Assembly (NCBI GenBank): GCA_022819855.1
Contig: JAJEGN010000015.1
Span: 1 to 64,000, forward strand
Origin: Gammaproteobacteria bacterium
GTDB taxonomy: Bacteria > Pseudomonadota > Gammaproteobacteria > Steroidobacterales > Rariloculaceae
Direction: 5' to 3'
Length of the DNA stretch: 64,000 nucleotides
The position numbers and the translations under genes were made by a program. Position 1 is the first letter of the stretch, and the number at the start of each line of letters is the position of its first letter. A model generated the notes under the pieces. The model was not told the origin of the DNA. It did not search any database and saw only the letters and a list, made by a program, of their open reading frames with translations. Shown in pieces: positions 9,442 through 17,501 of this stretch.

Positions 9442-12420
9442 ATGACCGATCTCGGCGCGCTCGAAGCTCGCTTCCGGCGCGAGCTCGATTGCGAGGTGCT
9501 TTTCGACGCGTTCTCCCGCGCCCGCTATTCCACGGACGCATCGATCTACCAGATCGACCCGCTCGGCATCGTCGTGCCGCGCAGCGCGGACGACGCGCTC
9601 GCAGCCCTTGAGATTGCCGCCGATTCGAACGTCCCGATCCTGCCGCGCGGCGCCGGCAGTTCCCAGTGCGGTCAGGCCGTGGGCGAAGCGGTCGTCGTCG
9701 ACAACAGCAAGTACCTCGCCGGGATCCACGATCTCGATGTGGCCGGGAGGACGGTCCGGGTCGAGCCGGGCGTCGTGCTCGACAGGCTCAACGCGTACCT
9801 CAAGCCGCACGGGCTCTGGTATCCCGTCGACGTCTCGACATCCGCCCAGGCGACGATCGGCGGAATGACGGCGAACAATAGCTGCGGCGCCCGCTCGATC
9901 CGCTACGGCAACATGGTGCACAACGTCCTGGCCGTCGAAGCCTGGCTCACGAGCGGCGACATCGTCGAATTCGGCGAGGTCGGCCCGATCGGCGAGCGCA
10001 TTGACGGCCCGCCGCGCTACTCGCATCTCGTTGACGTCGTGCGCGGCTACTACGTCGGCGAACAGGACGAGATCGCCGCGCGCGTGCCGAAGGTCCAGCG
10101 CCGCGTCGCGGGCTACAACCTCGACATGGCCTCGACGGGCCGCTTCAACATGGCCCACCTGCTCGTCGGTTCGGAAGGCACGCTCGGCTACTTCCGCCGG
10201 ATCAAGCTCAAGCTCGCGCCGCTGCCCCGGCACAAGGTGCTCGGCATCGCGCACTTCCCGACCTTCTACGAGGCGATGAGCCACACGCAGCACATCGTCG
10301 AACTCGAGCCCGCGGCCGTGGAACTCGTCGACCGCACGATGATCGAGCTGTCGCGCGCGAACCCGGCGTTCCGCGGCATCGTCGACCAGGTCGTGCGCGG
10401 CGACCCCGATGCGATCCTGCTCGTCGAGTTCGCCGGCGACGACCACGCCGAGCAGCTTGCACGGCTCGGCCAGCTCAGTGAGCTCATGGGCGACCTCGGG
10501 CTGCCGGGCAGCGTCGTGGAGGTCGAGGATCCCGGGCTGCAGAAGGACTTCTGGAACGTTCGCAAGGCCGGCCTCAACATCATGATGTCGATGAAGGGGG
10601 ACGGGAAGCCCGTGTCGTTCATCGAGGATTGCGCCGTGCCGCTGGAGCACCTCGCCGACTACACGGCGCGCCTGACCGAAGTCTTCGAGAAACACGGGAC
10701 CCGTGGGACCTGGTACGCGCACGCCTCGGTCGGCACGCTGCACGTGCGGCCGGTGCTCGACATGCGTACGGACAGGGACGTCAAGGCCATGCGCTCGATC
10801 GCCGAAGAAGCCTGCGCGATGGTGCGCGAGTACAAGGGCTCGTACTCGGGCGAGCATGGCGACGGCCTGGTGCGCTCGGAATGGATCGAGCCGATGTACG
10901 GGCCGAGGCTCACGCGGGCGTTCGGCGAGATCAAGCGCCAGTTCGATCCGAAGGGGCTCATGAACCCCGGCAAGATTGTCGATCCGTCGAAGATGGATGA
11001 CCGGGAGCTGTTTCGCTACAAGCCGGGCTACGCGACGCTGCCGATCGAGACGGCACTCGACTGGTCCGCGCACGAGGTCGGAGAGCACAACCGCGGCCGG
11101 GGCTTCGCCGCGGCCGTCGAGATGTGCAACAACAACGGCCATTGCCGCAAGTTCGACGCGAGCCCGATGTGCCCGTCGTACCGCATCACGCGCAACGAAC
11201 GCGACCTGACCCGCGGACGCGCGAACTCGTTGCGCAGGGCGCTCGCCGGACAGCTCGGCGACGAAGCCCTGACGTCCAGGGAGATGTACCGAACGCTCGA
11301 GCTTTGCGTGTCCTGCAAGGCCTGCCGGCGGGAGTGCCCGACCGGCGTCGACATCGCGGCCATGAAGATCGAATTCCTGAACCAGTACCACCGCCGGCAC
11401 GCTCGCCCGCTCAGGGACAGGCTCATCGCCCATCTGCCTCGACTTGCGCCGAAGGCCGCGCGCCTGTCAGGCGTGATGAACCTGCGCAACCGCATCGCGG
11501 CGCTCCGGCTGCTCATGGAGAAATTCGCCGGTATCGCGGCGCGGCGGAGCCTTCCGAAGTGGCGCAGCGACCCCTTCCGGCCGGCCAGGGAAAGCCCGGT
11601 CGGCGCCGGGACCGGTTCGGCCAGCGTCACGGACCGTACGGCCGGTCGCGGGGAAAGCCCTGCCGGCGCCGAGGATGCCGACGTCGTGCTGCTGGCAGAC
11701 ACGTTCAACATCTACTTCGAGCCCGAGAACCTGCGCGCCGCCCTCAAGGTCCTTGCGGCCGCCGGTTACCGGGTTGCGGTTGCGCAGGCGGCGGACAGCG
11801 GACGTCCCCTGTGCTGCGGCAGGACGTATCTCTCCACGGGCATGGTCGAGGAGGCGCGCGCCGAGGCTAAACGCACCGTCGCGGCCTTGAAGCCGTACGT
11901 CGAGCGCGGCGTTCCGGTCATCGGCCTCGAGCCCTCGTGCATCCTGGGTCTGCGCGACGAGTTCCTCACGCTCCTGCCGGGCGCCGACACGGCGGCGCTC
12001 GCGGATGTCGCGCTGACATTCGAAGAATTCCTGAGCCGCGAGCAAGCCGCGGGCCGACTCTCGCTCCCGCTCGGCAAGCTCCCTTACCGTCGAGCGCTGG
12101 TCCATGGCCATTGCCACCAGAAGGCTTTCGCGGTCATGTCCCCGGTGACCGAAGTGCTCGGGCTCATACCCGAGCTTGCCGTCGAGACGATTCAGTCGAG
12201 CTGCTGCGGCATGGCCGGGGCGTTCGGGTACGAGGCCGAACACGTCGAGGTGTCGCTCGCAATGGCGGAAATGGCGTTGCTGCCGGTCGTGCGGGACGCG
12301 GGCGAGGACACGCTGATCGTCGCCGACGGCACGAGTTGCCGCCACCAGATCGCCGACGGCAGCGAGCGGACCGCACTGCATGTTGCTCGCGTGCTGGCCG
12401 ACGCGCTCGAATCAGGCTGA
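9442..12420 (+). CDS. FAD-linked oxidase / Fe-S fusion (D-2-hydroxyacid dehydrogenase, YdiJ/D-LDH type)
   Basis: This 992-aa protein fuses a glycolate/D-lactate oxidase FAD domain to an Fe-S and CCG-domain module. The FAD-binding PCMH part occupies about residues 1-250 (LPRGAGSSQCGQAVG and TANNSCGARSIRYGN). The oxidase cap continues to about 520 with GEHGDGLVRSEW. Cysteine motifs for 4Fe-4S clusters follow: CNNNGHCRKF...MCPSYR and CVSCKACRRECP. Two CCG-type motifs close the protein, LCCGRTYLSTGMV and SSCCGMAGAFGYE. It should oxidise a D-2-hydroxyacid such as glycolate or D-lactate and reduce quinone. The start is ATG 9442, as the 6 codons before it add nothing recognisable. It diverges from the aminotransferase and permease genes. 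Confidence 0.92.
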   Translation: MTDLGALEARFRRELDCEVLFDAFSRARYSTDASIYQIDPLGIVVPRSADDALAALEIAADSNVPILPRGAGSSQCGQAVGEAVVVDNSKYLAGIHDLDVAGRTVRVEPGVVLDRLNAYLKPHGLWYPVDVSTSAQATIGGMTANNSCGARSIRYGNMVHNVLAVEAWLTSGDIVEFGEVGPIGERIDGPPRYSHLVDVVRGYYVGEQDEIAARVPKVQRRVAGYNLDMASTGRFNMAHLLVGSEGTLGYFRRIKLKLAPLPRHKVLGIAHFPTFYEAMSHTQHIVELEPAAVELVDRTMIELSRANPAFRGIVDQVVRGDPDAILLVEFAGDDHAEQLARLGQLSELMGDLGLPGSVVEVEDPGLQKDFWNVRKAGLNIMMSMKGDGKPVSFIEDCAVPLEHLADYTARLTEVFEKHGTRGTWYAHASVGTLHVRPVLDMRTDRDVKAMRSIAEEACAMVREYKGSYSGEHGDGLVRSEWIEPMYGPRLTRAFGEIKRQFDPKGLMNPGKIVDPSKMDDRELFRYKPGYATLPIETALDWSAHEVGEHNRGRGFAAAVEMCNNNGHCRKFDASPMCPSYRITRNERDLTRGRANSLRRALAGQLGDEALTSREMYRTLELCVSCKACRRECPTGVDIAAMKIEFLNQYHRRHARPLRDRLIAHLPRLAPKAARLSGVMNLRNRIAALRLLMEKFAGIAARRSLPKWRSDPFRPARESPVGAGTGSASVTDRTAGRGESPAGAEDADVVLLADTFNIYFEPENLRAALKVLAAAGYRVAVAQAADSGRPLCCGRTYLSTGMVEEARAEAKRTVAALKPYVERGVPVIGLEPSCILGLRDEFLTLLPGADTAALADVALTFEEFLSREQAAGRLSLPLGKLPYRRALVHGHCHQKAFAVMSPVTEVLGLIPELAVETIQSSCCGMAGAFGYEAEHVEVSLAMAEMALLPVVRDAGEDTLIVADGTSCRHQIADGSERTALHVARVLADALESG

Positions 12421-12593
12421 GCGGACGCCCAGGGCAGGGGCGAGATAACGACCCGCAGGCATCCGGCCGCGACGCATGCCGTCCTGCCGCCGGACTCGAA
12501 CATGCCTGAGCCTGTCGCTCCCTGCTCCCCGCGGGATGCGCGCATGGTGGCTGTGGCGCGCTGCATTGCGGCGGCTCACGGTGCGTGGCGAGC

Positions 12594-12623
12594 TTGATCC
12601 GCGCGAACGATCTGCGGTATCAA
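12594..12623 (+). promoter_or_regulatory. Candidate sigma70-like promoter before the HD-domain gene
   Basis: TTGATC (12594-12599) and TATCAA (12618-12623) are separated by 18 nt. Each matches four of six consensus bases. The ATG at 12669 lies about 45 nt downstream. The rest of the 248-nt intergenic stretch after 12420 holds nothing I can name. Confidence 0.4.
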
Positions 12624-12668
12624 GGTTCCTAACCGAAACGGTACAAACATGGACATGGGGGACCAGTC

Positions 12669-13496
12669 ATGATCGAGCTAGATCGCAGAGACTTCATTGC
12701 CAGCCTTGGCGGAGCCGCGGCCGTCGGCCTCATGAGTCACGAGGCACGCGCCGACGCGCTCGAGGATGCGCTCAACGACCAACTTGAACTCGCACAGGCA
12801 GCGCCGGGATCCGGCGGCGGCAACTTCCCGACCGTGGCCGAGGTCGAGGCGCAGATCCCGACGCGCAGCTATCGGCGCGGGACGGGCACATCCTTCCTGA
12901 ACACGAGCGGCGAGAACGTCCCGGTGTTACCGCCGATGCCGGCGAGGCCGACGCTCTTCGATTTCTTCGAGCTGCGTTTCGGCCGGCAGAGCAACCATTG
13001 TCTGCAGAGCGCGAACGAAGCCATGCAACGCGGCGCGGACGAGGAGATCATCCTCGCCTGCCTGCTGCACGACACCGTGCAGGCCATCATGCGCACCGAC
13101 CACGGTTACTGGGGCGCGCAGCTCTACGAGCCGTATGTGCCCGAGCGCACGAGCTTCGGGATCAAGTACCACCAGGCGCTGCGCTTCTACCCGGACGACG
13201 AAGCCGGCTACGTCTACCCGGACATGTACCGCAGGATTTTCGGCGAGGACTACGTGCCCGCGCCGCACATCCGCGCCGACTGGAACATGCTGCGCAACCA
13301 CCGCTGGTACGACGCGCCGCGCGAGGTCACGGTCAGCGACCTTTACGCGTTCGATCCGGATGCCGTCGTGTCGATGGACCCATTCGTCGACATCGTCGGG
13401 CGCCACTTCAAGCAACCGGCGGAAGGGCTCGGCAACGACAACAGCCCCGTGGCGCACATGTGGCGGACGATCGCGAATCCTGACGCGCCGCTGTAG
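12669..13496 (+). CDS. Tat-exported HD-domain protein, possible PhnZ/MIOX-like diiron oxygenase
   Basis: This 275-aa protein begins with a twin-arginine-type signal (LDRRDFIASLGG, Arg6/Arg7). The mature part carries an HD-domain metal set: His110 (NHCLQSA), His134-Asp135 (ACLLHDT), His145 (DHGYWGAQL) and His168 (IKYHQALRF). The segment around the first three ligands resembles PhnZ, a mixed-valence diiron oxygenase of the HD superfamily, more than HD phosphohydrolases. The 24-residue spacing between the first His and the HD pair is as in PhnZ, but the next gap is shorter. Function is therefore open: oxygenase is inferred, hydrolase is the alternative. Export would be unusual for either. A 238-nt gap without a recognisable gene follows. 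Confidence 0.7.
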   Translation: MIELDRRDFIASLGGAAAVGLMSHEARADALEDALNDQLELAQAAPGSGGGNFPTVAEVEAQIPTRSYRRGTGTSFLNTSGENVPVLPPMPARPTLFDFFELRFGRQSNHCLQSANEAMQRGADEEIILACLLHDTVQAIMRTDHGYWGAQLYEPYVPERTSFGIKYHQALRFYPDDEAGYVYPDMYRRIFGEDYVPAPHIRADWNMLRNHRWYDAPREVTVSDLYAFDPDAVVSMDPFVDIVGRHFKQPAEGLGNDNSPVAHMWRTIANPDAPL

Positions 13497-13734
13497 CGAA
13501 GCCTGCGAGCCGCGCCGCGGAGCCGCCGCAATCCGTGGCGCCGTCGCGGTGGGGTGACGCTATCGCAGTGCGGTGATGCCGCCGTGGTCGGAAACAGGCG
13601 CCGAGGTTGGCCAAGGGCGCCGTGGCAGCGATCTATCACCGTCCGGTTGGGCGGTGGCTGATCGTTCCCGTGCAGTGGCGGCCCTCGTACGAGACACGGT
13701 CGCGGTACCATAGCGAATTCAGAGGGAACAGGTG

Positions 13735-14403
13735 ATGCGTTTGCAGCAGACAATGGCGGTCACCGCAGCGATCGTGCTCCCGCTCGCGACTTCGCACGCG
13801 CAGGGCTGGCGCCAATACACGGGCACGGCTGACAACTTTCGAATTCACGCACCCGGCGAGTTCGCGGTCGACGAGATCGAGTACCCGTCCGAATACGGCG
13901 CGGTCATGCCGGCGCGCGTCTACAGCTACGAGGATGGCGGCAACCGCTACTCCCTGACCGTCGTCGACTACACCAACGCGAGGGCGATACACGCGGCGCG
14001 CCCGGACCGCAGCGAAGCGGACTACGAACTCTACTGGGAAGTGGACGTCCGAGCGTCCGTCGCCTATGCGGCGGCGAATCTCCGCCGGCGCGGCGGTGAC
14101 GTCACCTACGACGCCTACCACTACATCGACCGCGTCGAAGGCCACCAGCTCCAGATCACGAACGACGACAGCTCGCGCACGTTCGCGGCGATCTACCTGC
14201 ACGACAGCCGCCTGTACATCTCCGAGGCGACTGTCGCGCCCGGCTCGCCGCCGCCCGGGATGTTCCAGCAGTCGCTCGAGTTCCTCGATGACGCGGGCGA
14301 CCGCATCCGCTACCGCAACTACGCCGACGCGATCAAGGTGCGCGACCCTGACATCAGCCCCGACACGAACCCGGCCACGCGCTCCGATTTGCTGTTGCAG
14401 TAA
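13735..14403 (+). CDS. Exported protein of unknown function
   Basis: This 222-aa protein has a signal peptide of about 22 residues (MRLQQTMAVTAAIVLPLATS, cleaved near SHAQG). The mature part looks like a compact beta-rich domain with WRQYTGTADNFRIHAPGEF near its start. I do not recognise a family. The start is ATG 13735, with AGAGGG about 9 nt upstream; a GTG directly before it is an alternative. It lies 21 nt before the DUF6152-like gene in the same direction, so the two probably form a small operon of exported proteins. Confidence 0.75.
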   Translation: MRLQQTMAVTAAIVLPLATSHAQGWRQYTGTADNFRIHAPGEFAVDEIEYPSEYGAVMPARVYSYEDGGNRYSLTVVDYTNARAIHAARPDRSEADYELYWEVDVRASVAYAAANLRRRGGDVTYDAYHYIDRVEGHQLQITNDDSSRTFAAIYLHDSRLYISEATVAPGSPPPGMFQQSLEFLDDAGDRIRYRNYADAIKVRDPDISPDTNPATRSDLLLQ

Positions 14404-14424
14404 GGGTCAGCGGGGGAGCACACA

Positions 14425-14796
14425 ATGCGCTACAAGAGTCTGACTCTCGCGGCCCTGGCAGCGACGCTGCCGGTGATACCGGCATCCGCGCACCACTCCC
14501 ACGGCAATTACCTGATGACCGAATACACGCACCTGACCGGCACCGTGACGGAGCTTCACTGGGTCAATCCGCATACCTGGGTCTACCTCGACGTCACTGA
14601 CGCGGACGGAGAGACGGCGACCTGGCTTCTCGAAGCCGCATCGGCCAACACACTGCGCAGGCAAGGCATCGCCGAGGACCTCGTGCAGCCCGGCGATTCC
14701 GTCTCGGTGCGTTGTCATCGACTACGGGACGGATCGAACGGCTGTCTGCTCGGCTTTCTGACGCCCGAGGGCGGCGTCGAGAGGGAGTGGGACTGA
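14425..14796 (+). CDS. DUF6152-like small exported protein
   Basis: This 123-aa exported protein has a signal peptide ending at about residue 22 (PASAHH). The mature part reads as a small OB-like beta barrel: LTGTVTELHWVNPHTWVYLD followed by GDSVSVRCHRLRDGSNGCLLG. This pattern matches a widespread family of unknown function (DUF6152) that often lies beside quinoprotein dehydrogenases and periplasmic oxidoreductases. Two cysteines (in RCHRLRDGSNGC) could form a disulfide. A Shine-Dalgarno-like GGGGGAG lies upstream of ATG 14425. The function is unknown. Confidence 0.78.
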   Translation: MRYKSLTLAALAATLPVIPASAHHSHGNYLMTEYTHLTGTVTELHWVNPHTWVYLDVTDADGETATWLLEAASANTLRRQGIAEDLVQPGDSVSVRCHRLRDGSNGCLLGFLTPEGGVEREWD

Positions 14797-14954
14797 GCGG
14801 AAGCTCCAGTTACTCACACATGGGATGGTCCTCGGCAGGCGACCGGATGTCGGGACATGTCGCGTAACCCCAGTAGGAATGACGCGCCGCTGTAGCGGCG
14901 GGCGGCTACGCGCGTCGTGCTTCAGTGCGAGCCCGGACGACTCGCCGGCGGCGT

Positions 14955-14960
14955 TATAAT
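14955..14960 (+). promoter_or_regulatory. Consensus -10 element (TATAAT) before the ArsC-like selenoprotein gene
   Basis: A perfect TATAAT lies 59 nt before the ATG at 15020. No convincing -35 hexamer sits 16-18 nt upstream. A tight hairpin, CGCCGC-TGTA-GCGGCG (14885-14900), lies between this element and the preceding gene and could insulate the two. Apart from these, the 223-nt gap shows nothing. Confidence 0.45.
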
Positions 14961-15019
14961 CGCGCGCAGACGGGCGCGCACTTGCCGCGCAGCGATTCGA
15001 AATCGGGAGGACTCCGGCC

Positions 15020-15367
15020 ATGGCCAGCGCCGACTGGTACTACCACCGCAAGGGATGAACCTCGTGCAATCGCGCCTCCTGGTTCCTGGAGGCTAACGGC
15101 ATTGAGATCGCCGAAACGGTCCCCGCGAGCCGCAAGCTGCAGCGCAGCGACGCGGCCGAACTGCTGCGCGGCGCATCCTTACTGATCGTCTCCAGGGGCC
15201 GCAAGGTCACTGAATTTGCCGACGCCGCGAACGCCGGCGATGATGCTGTCGACGCCATGCTCGGCCCCACCGGCAACCTGCGCGCTCCCACGATCCGCAC
15301 CGGCGCCACCGTGCTCGTCGGCTTCAACGAAGAGGCCTACCGCAAGGTCTTTGACACGAACGACTGA
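15020..15367 (+). CDS. ArsC-family thioredoxin-fold selenoprotein (in-frame UGA as Sec13)
   Basis: From ATG 15020, with a strong Shine-Dalgarno GGGAGG at 15005-15010, the frame runs 115 codons to TGA 15365-15367, interrupted once by TGA at 15056-15058. Read as selenocysteine it gives WYYHRKG-U-TSC: a U13-x-x-C16 redox motif at the exact place of the active-site CxxC of ArsC/Spx-like thioredoxin-fold proteins. The rest is uninterrupted and protein-like, through FLEANGIEIAETVPASRKLQ to LGPTGNLRAPTIRTG and VLVGFNEEAYRKVF. The family is known to include Sec-containing members. A SECIS-like hairpin follows the UGA. A standard gene caller would miss this gene. The alternative is a nonsense-mutated Cys pseudogene. 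The physiological substrate is unknown; arsenate reduction is not assumed. Confidence 0.82.
15056..15093 (+). promoter_or_regulatory. UGA codon plus SECIS-like hairpin
   Basis: After the in-frame TGA (15056-15058), GCCTCC (15074-15079) pairs perfectly with GGAGGC (15088-15093) around an 8-nt loop, TGGTTCCT. The loop begins with U-G-G-U, like the AGGUCU loop of Escherichia coli fdhF, where bulged or loop G and U contact SelB. The first loop G lies 22 nt beyond the UGA, compared with about 18 nt in fdhF. The geometry fits a bacterial SECIS element inside the coding region. This was judged by eye, without folding software. Confidence 0.72.
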
Positions 15368-15464
15368 TTCCCGGTCGCTTCGACTCCAACGGGTGCTGAC
15401 CGATTCCGCCGAGGTTGAGGCTACGCCGCGCAACAAAGCAACGGATAGCCAATGCAGAGACTCC

Positions 15465-17315
15465 TCAGTTCTCGGGCAGCGCGAATACCACGAGCCCGGC
15501 ACTGCGAATGATCGGCAGGTCGATCTCGGGCGTGAGCATCGGCCACGACATCGCGTGTGCCGTTCCGTAACCCACAATCAGTGCCACATACTGCCGGCCA
15601 TCGACCGCGTAGGTAATCGGCGCGGCACTCGGCACGTCACCGACTCGCGTACGCCATAGCATCTCCCCGTCTGCCACATCGTAAGCCGTGAAATACCGAT
15701 CGAGCGCCCCGGCGAACAGCACGTCGCCAGCGGTGACCAGCGTGCCGGTCGTCTGCGGTGCGCGCTGTCGCGTTGTCCACAGTGTCTCACGCGTTTCGAG
15801 ATCGATCGCCTGAATCCGGCCGTAGCGGCCATCGCTGTCGATCGTCGGCCTGATCGTCCAGTTGACGCCGGTCGACAACGATCCGCGCACGTCCGGCGGC
15901 TGCGGGACCATGTCCATGCATGTCTCGACCAGCGGCACGTACAGCACGTTGTTGTTCGGATTGACCGACGCCGGGATCCAGCTCTTCGCGCCGCCCGCGT
16001 GCGGACAGACGGTGATCGTTTCTTCACGAGAAGGGATCAGGTTGGGATCGACGAACTTCTCGCCGGTATCGGGATCGATGCCCGTCATGAAGTTCTGCAG
16101 CCCGAGATCGAAGGAATAGACATAGTTGCCTTCGAGATCGATCGCGTCGTAGATGGCTTGCTTGCCGGCCGTGAGGATCAGGCGCTCTTCACGTCCGTCA
16201 ATCTCCATTTCAATCAGGTGCCGCTCGAACGACCAGTCGAAGTCCCACTGATCGTTCGGGACGTGCTGAAAGTACCACTCGATGTTCCCCGTGGCCGGAT
16301 CCAGCGCGACTGTCGCGTTGGTATAGAGCGCTTCGTTGGTCACGCCGGAAAGCCCGAGCGGGTCCCTCAAGGGACCGGTGTCGTAGGTCGGCGCCGGCCC
16401 GAAGAGCGCAACGCCGGTCTCGATGTCGTAACCGCCGGGCGTCCACACGGATCCCCCGGTACGCTCCTCGAGCGGCAGGTCGTTCCAGGTGTTGCCGCCA
16501 GGCTCGCCCGGTCGGGCGATACTGAAGAAGCGCCAGAGTTCCTCGCCCGACTCTGCATCGAGGCCGACGATATACGCACCACCGGGCGCCTGGCCGTTGA
16601 CCCCCTGCATGACCACGCCATCGGCAACCAGCGGCCCGCCGCTGAGCCCGAAGCCGCTGTCAGGTTCCGTAATCGGCGTATCCCAGACGACGTCGCCCGT
16701 CCTGACATCGAGCGCGACTACGTGTACGTCGGACGTGCCCGCGTAGAGCTTGTCGCCGTAGATCGCCATGTTTCGCTTGACGGAAATGCCGCCGTCGCCG
16801 AGGTCGCGCTCGTAGTGCCAGAGAATGTTGCCGTTGGTCGCATCGAGTGCCTCGACGTGATCGCCGTAGGAATGCACATAGATGACGCCATCGTGGACAA
16901 GCGGTGTCGCCCCGTTCGCGCCCGGCGGGAGCGCAAGCGACCACGCGAGCGTGAGCTCGTCGACGTTGCTGCTCGTGATCTGATCGAGCGGCGAGAATCC
17001 CGTGCTGTCGTAAGTGCGCCGCCAGTTGAGCCAGTCGTCGGGGGACGGGTTCTCGAGTTCCTCCTGGGAAATCGGGCTGAAGTCGCTCAGCGGATTCGGG
17101 CGTTCGACCCAGTCAGGCAATTCCACGCCGGGCGCGAGCCCGCCGGCGGGTCCGATCAAGCGCAGACGCTGCTGTTCGGTCATTGCCTCGAGGCGCTCGA
17201 CCTGTGCACTGGCGTTGGTGCCGAGCGCAAGAGCACATGCAGCGAAAGCGATGATTGCCAGCCGAGCGGCAGGACTTGATGTTTTCAGGGGACGCATCAT
17301 CAGTGTGTTACCCAT
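15465..17315 (-). CDS. Exported PQQ-dependent dehydrogenase (quinoprotein alcohol dehydrogenase-like)
   Basis: This 616-aa quinoprotein should oxidise an alcohol in the periplasm. A signal peptide lies within residues 1-38 (AARLAIIAFAACALALGTNA, then SAQ). The propeller begins WLNWRRTYDSTGFSPL, as in methanol/ethanol dehydrogenase-like quinoproteins, and includes YFQHVPNDQWDFDWSFE and GGAKSWIPASVNP. It ends ALPEN with no cytochrome c domain. The adjacent-cysteine disulfide of classical methanol dehydrogenases is not apparent. The start was taken at 17315 (MGNTLMMRP); ATGs 15 or 18 nt further in are possible, and no strong Shine-Dalgarno decides. It lies convergent to the selenoprotein gene and downstream of the cyclase-family gene on the same strand. 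Confidence 0.9.
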   Translation of the reverse strand: MGNTLMMRPLKTSSPAARLAIIAFAACALALGTNASAQVERLEAMTEQQRLRLIGPAGGLAPGVELPDWVERPNPLSDFSPISQEELENPSPDDWLNWRRTYDSTGFSPLDQITSSNVDELTLAWSLALPPGANGATPLVHDGVIYVHSYGDHVEALDATNGNILWHYERDLGDGGISVKRNMAIYGDKLYAGTSDVHVVALDVRTGDVVWDTPITEPDSGFGLSGGPLVADGVVMQGVNGQAPGGAYIVGLDAESGEELWRFFSIARPGEPGGNTWNDLPLEERTGGSVWTPGGYDIETGVALFGPAPTYDTGPLRDPLGLSGVTNEALYTNATVALDPATGNIEWYFQHVPNDQWDFDWSFERHLIEMEIDGREERLILTAGKQAIYDAIDLEGNYVYSFDLGLQNFMTGIDPDTGEKFVDPNLIPSREETITVCPHAGGAKSWIPASVNPNNNVLYVPLVETCMDMVPQPPDVRGSLSTGVNWTIRPTIDSDGRYGRIQAIDLETRETLWTTRQRAPQTTGTLVTAGDVLFAGALDRYFTAYDVADGEMLWRTRVGDVPSAAPITYAVDGRQYVALIVGYGTAHAMSWPMLTPEIDLPIIRSAGLVVFALPEN

Positions 17316-17501
17316 CTTTGTAGTTGATTTCCTGATTGTCGTGCAGGCTGTCTGTCGGCGTTCTTCGCGGCCTGCCAGAGTCACGGCCGCGTCATTCCAA
17401 TCGCCGGAGACGAGACTCACGCGGGGAACGAGGGAGGAGACTTCAGGACTCATGTACGCCGGGTCCCGGCGAGCATCAGCCCGTGCAATCCGCACCGGCC
17501 C

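Noticed and set aside
15056..15058. Reading the TGA as a simple nonsense mutation of the ArsC-like gene
   Set aside because: Not excluded, but the exact active-site position, intact downstream frame, strong Shine-Dalgarno and SECIS-like stem make selenocysteine the better explanation.
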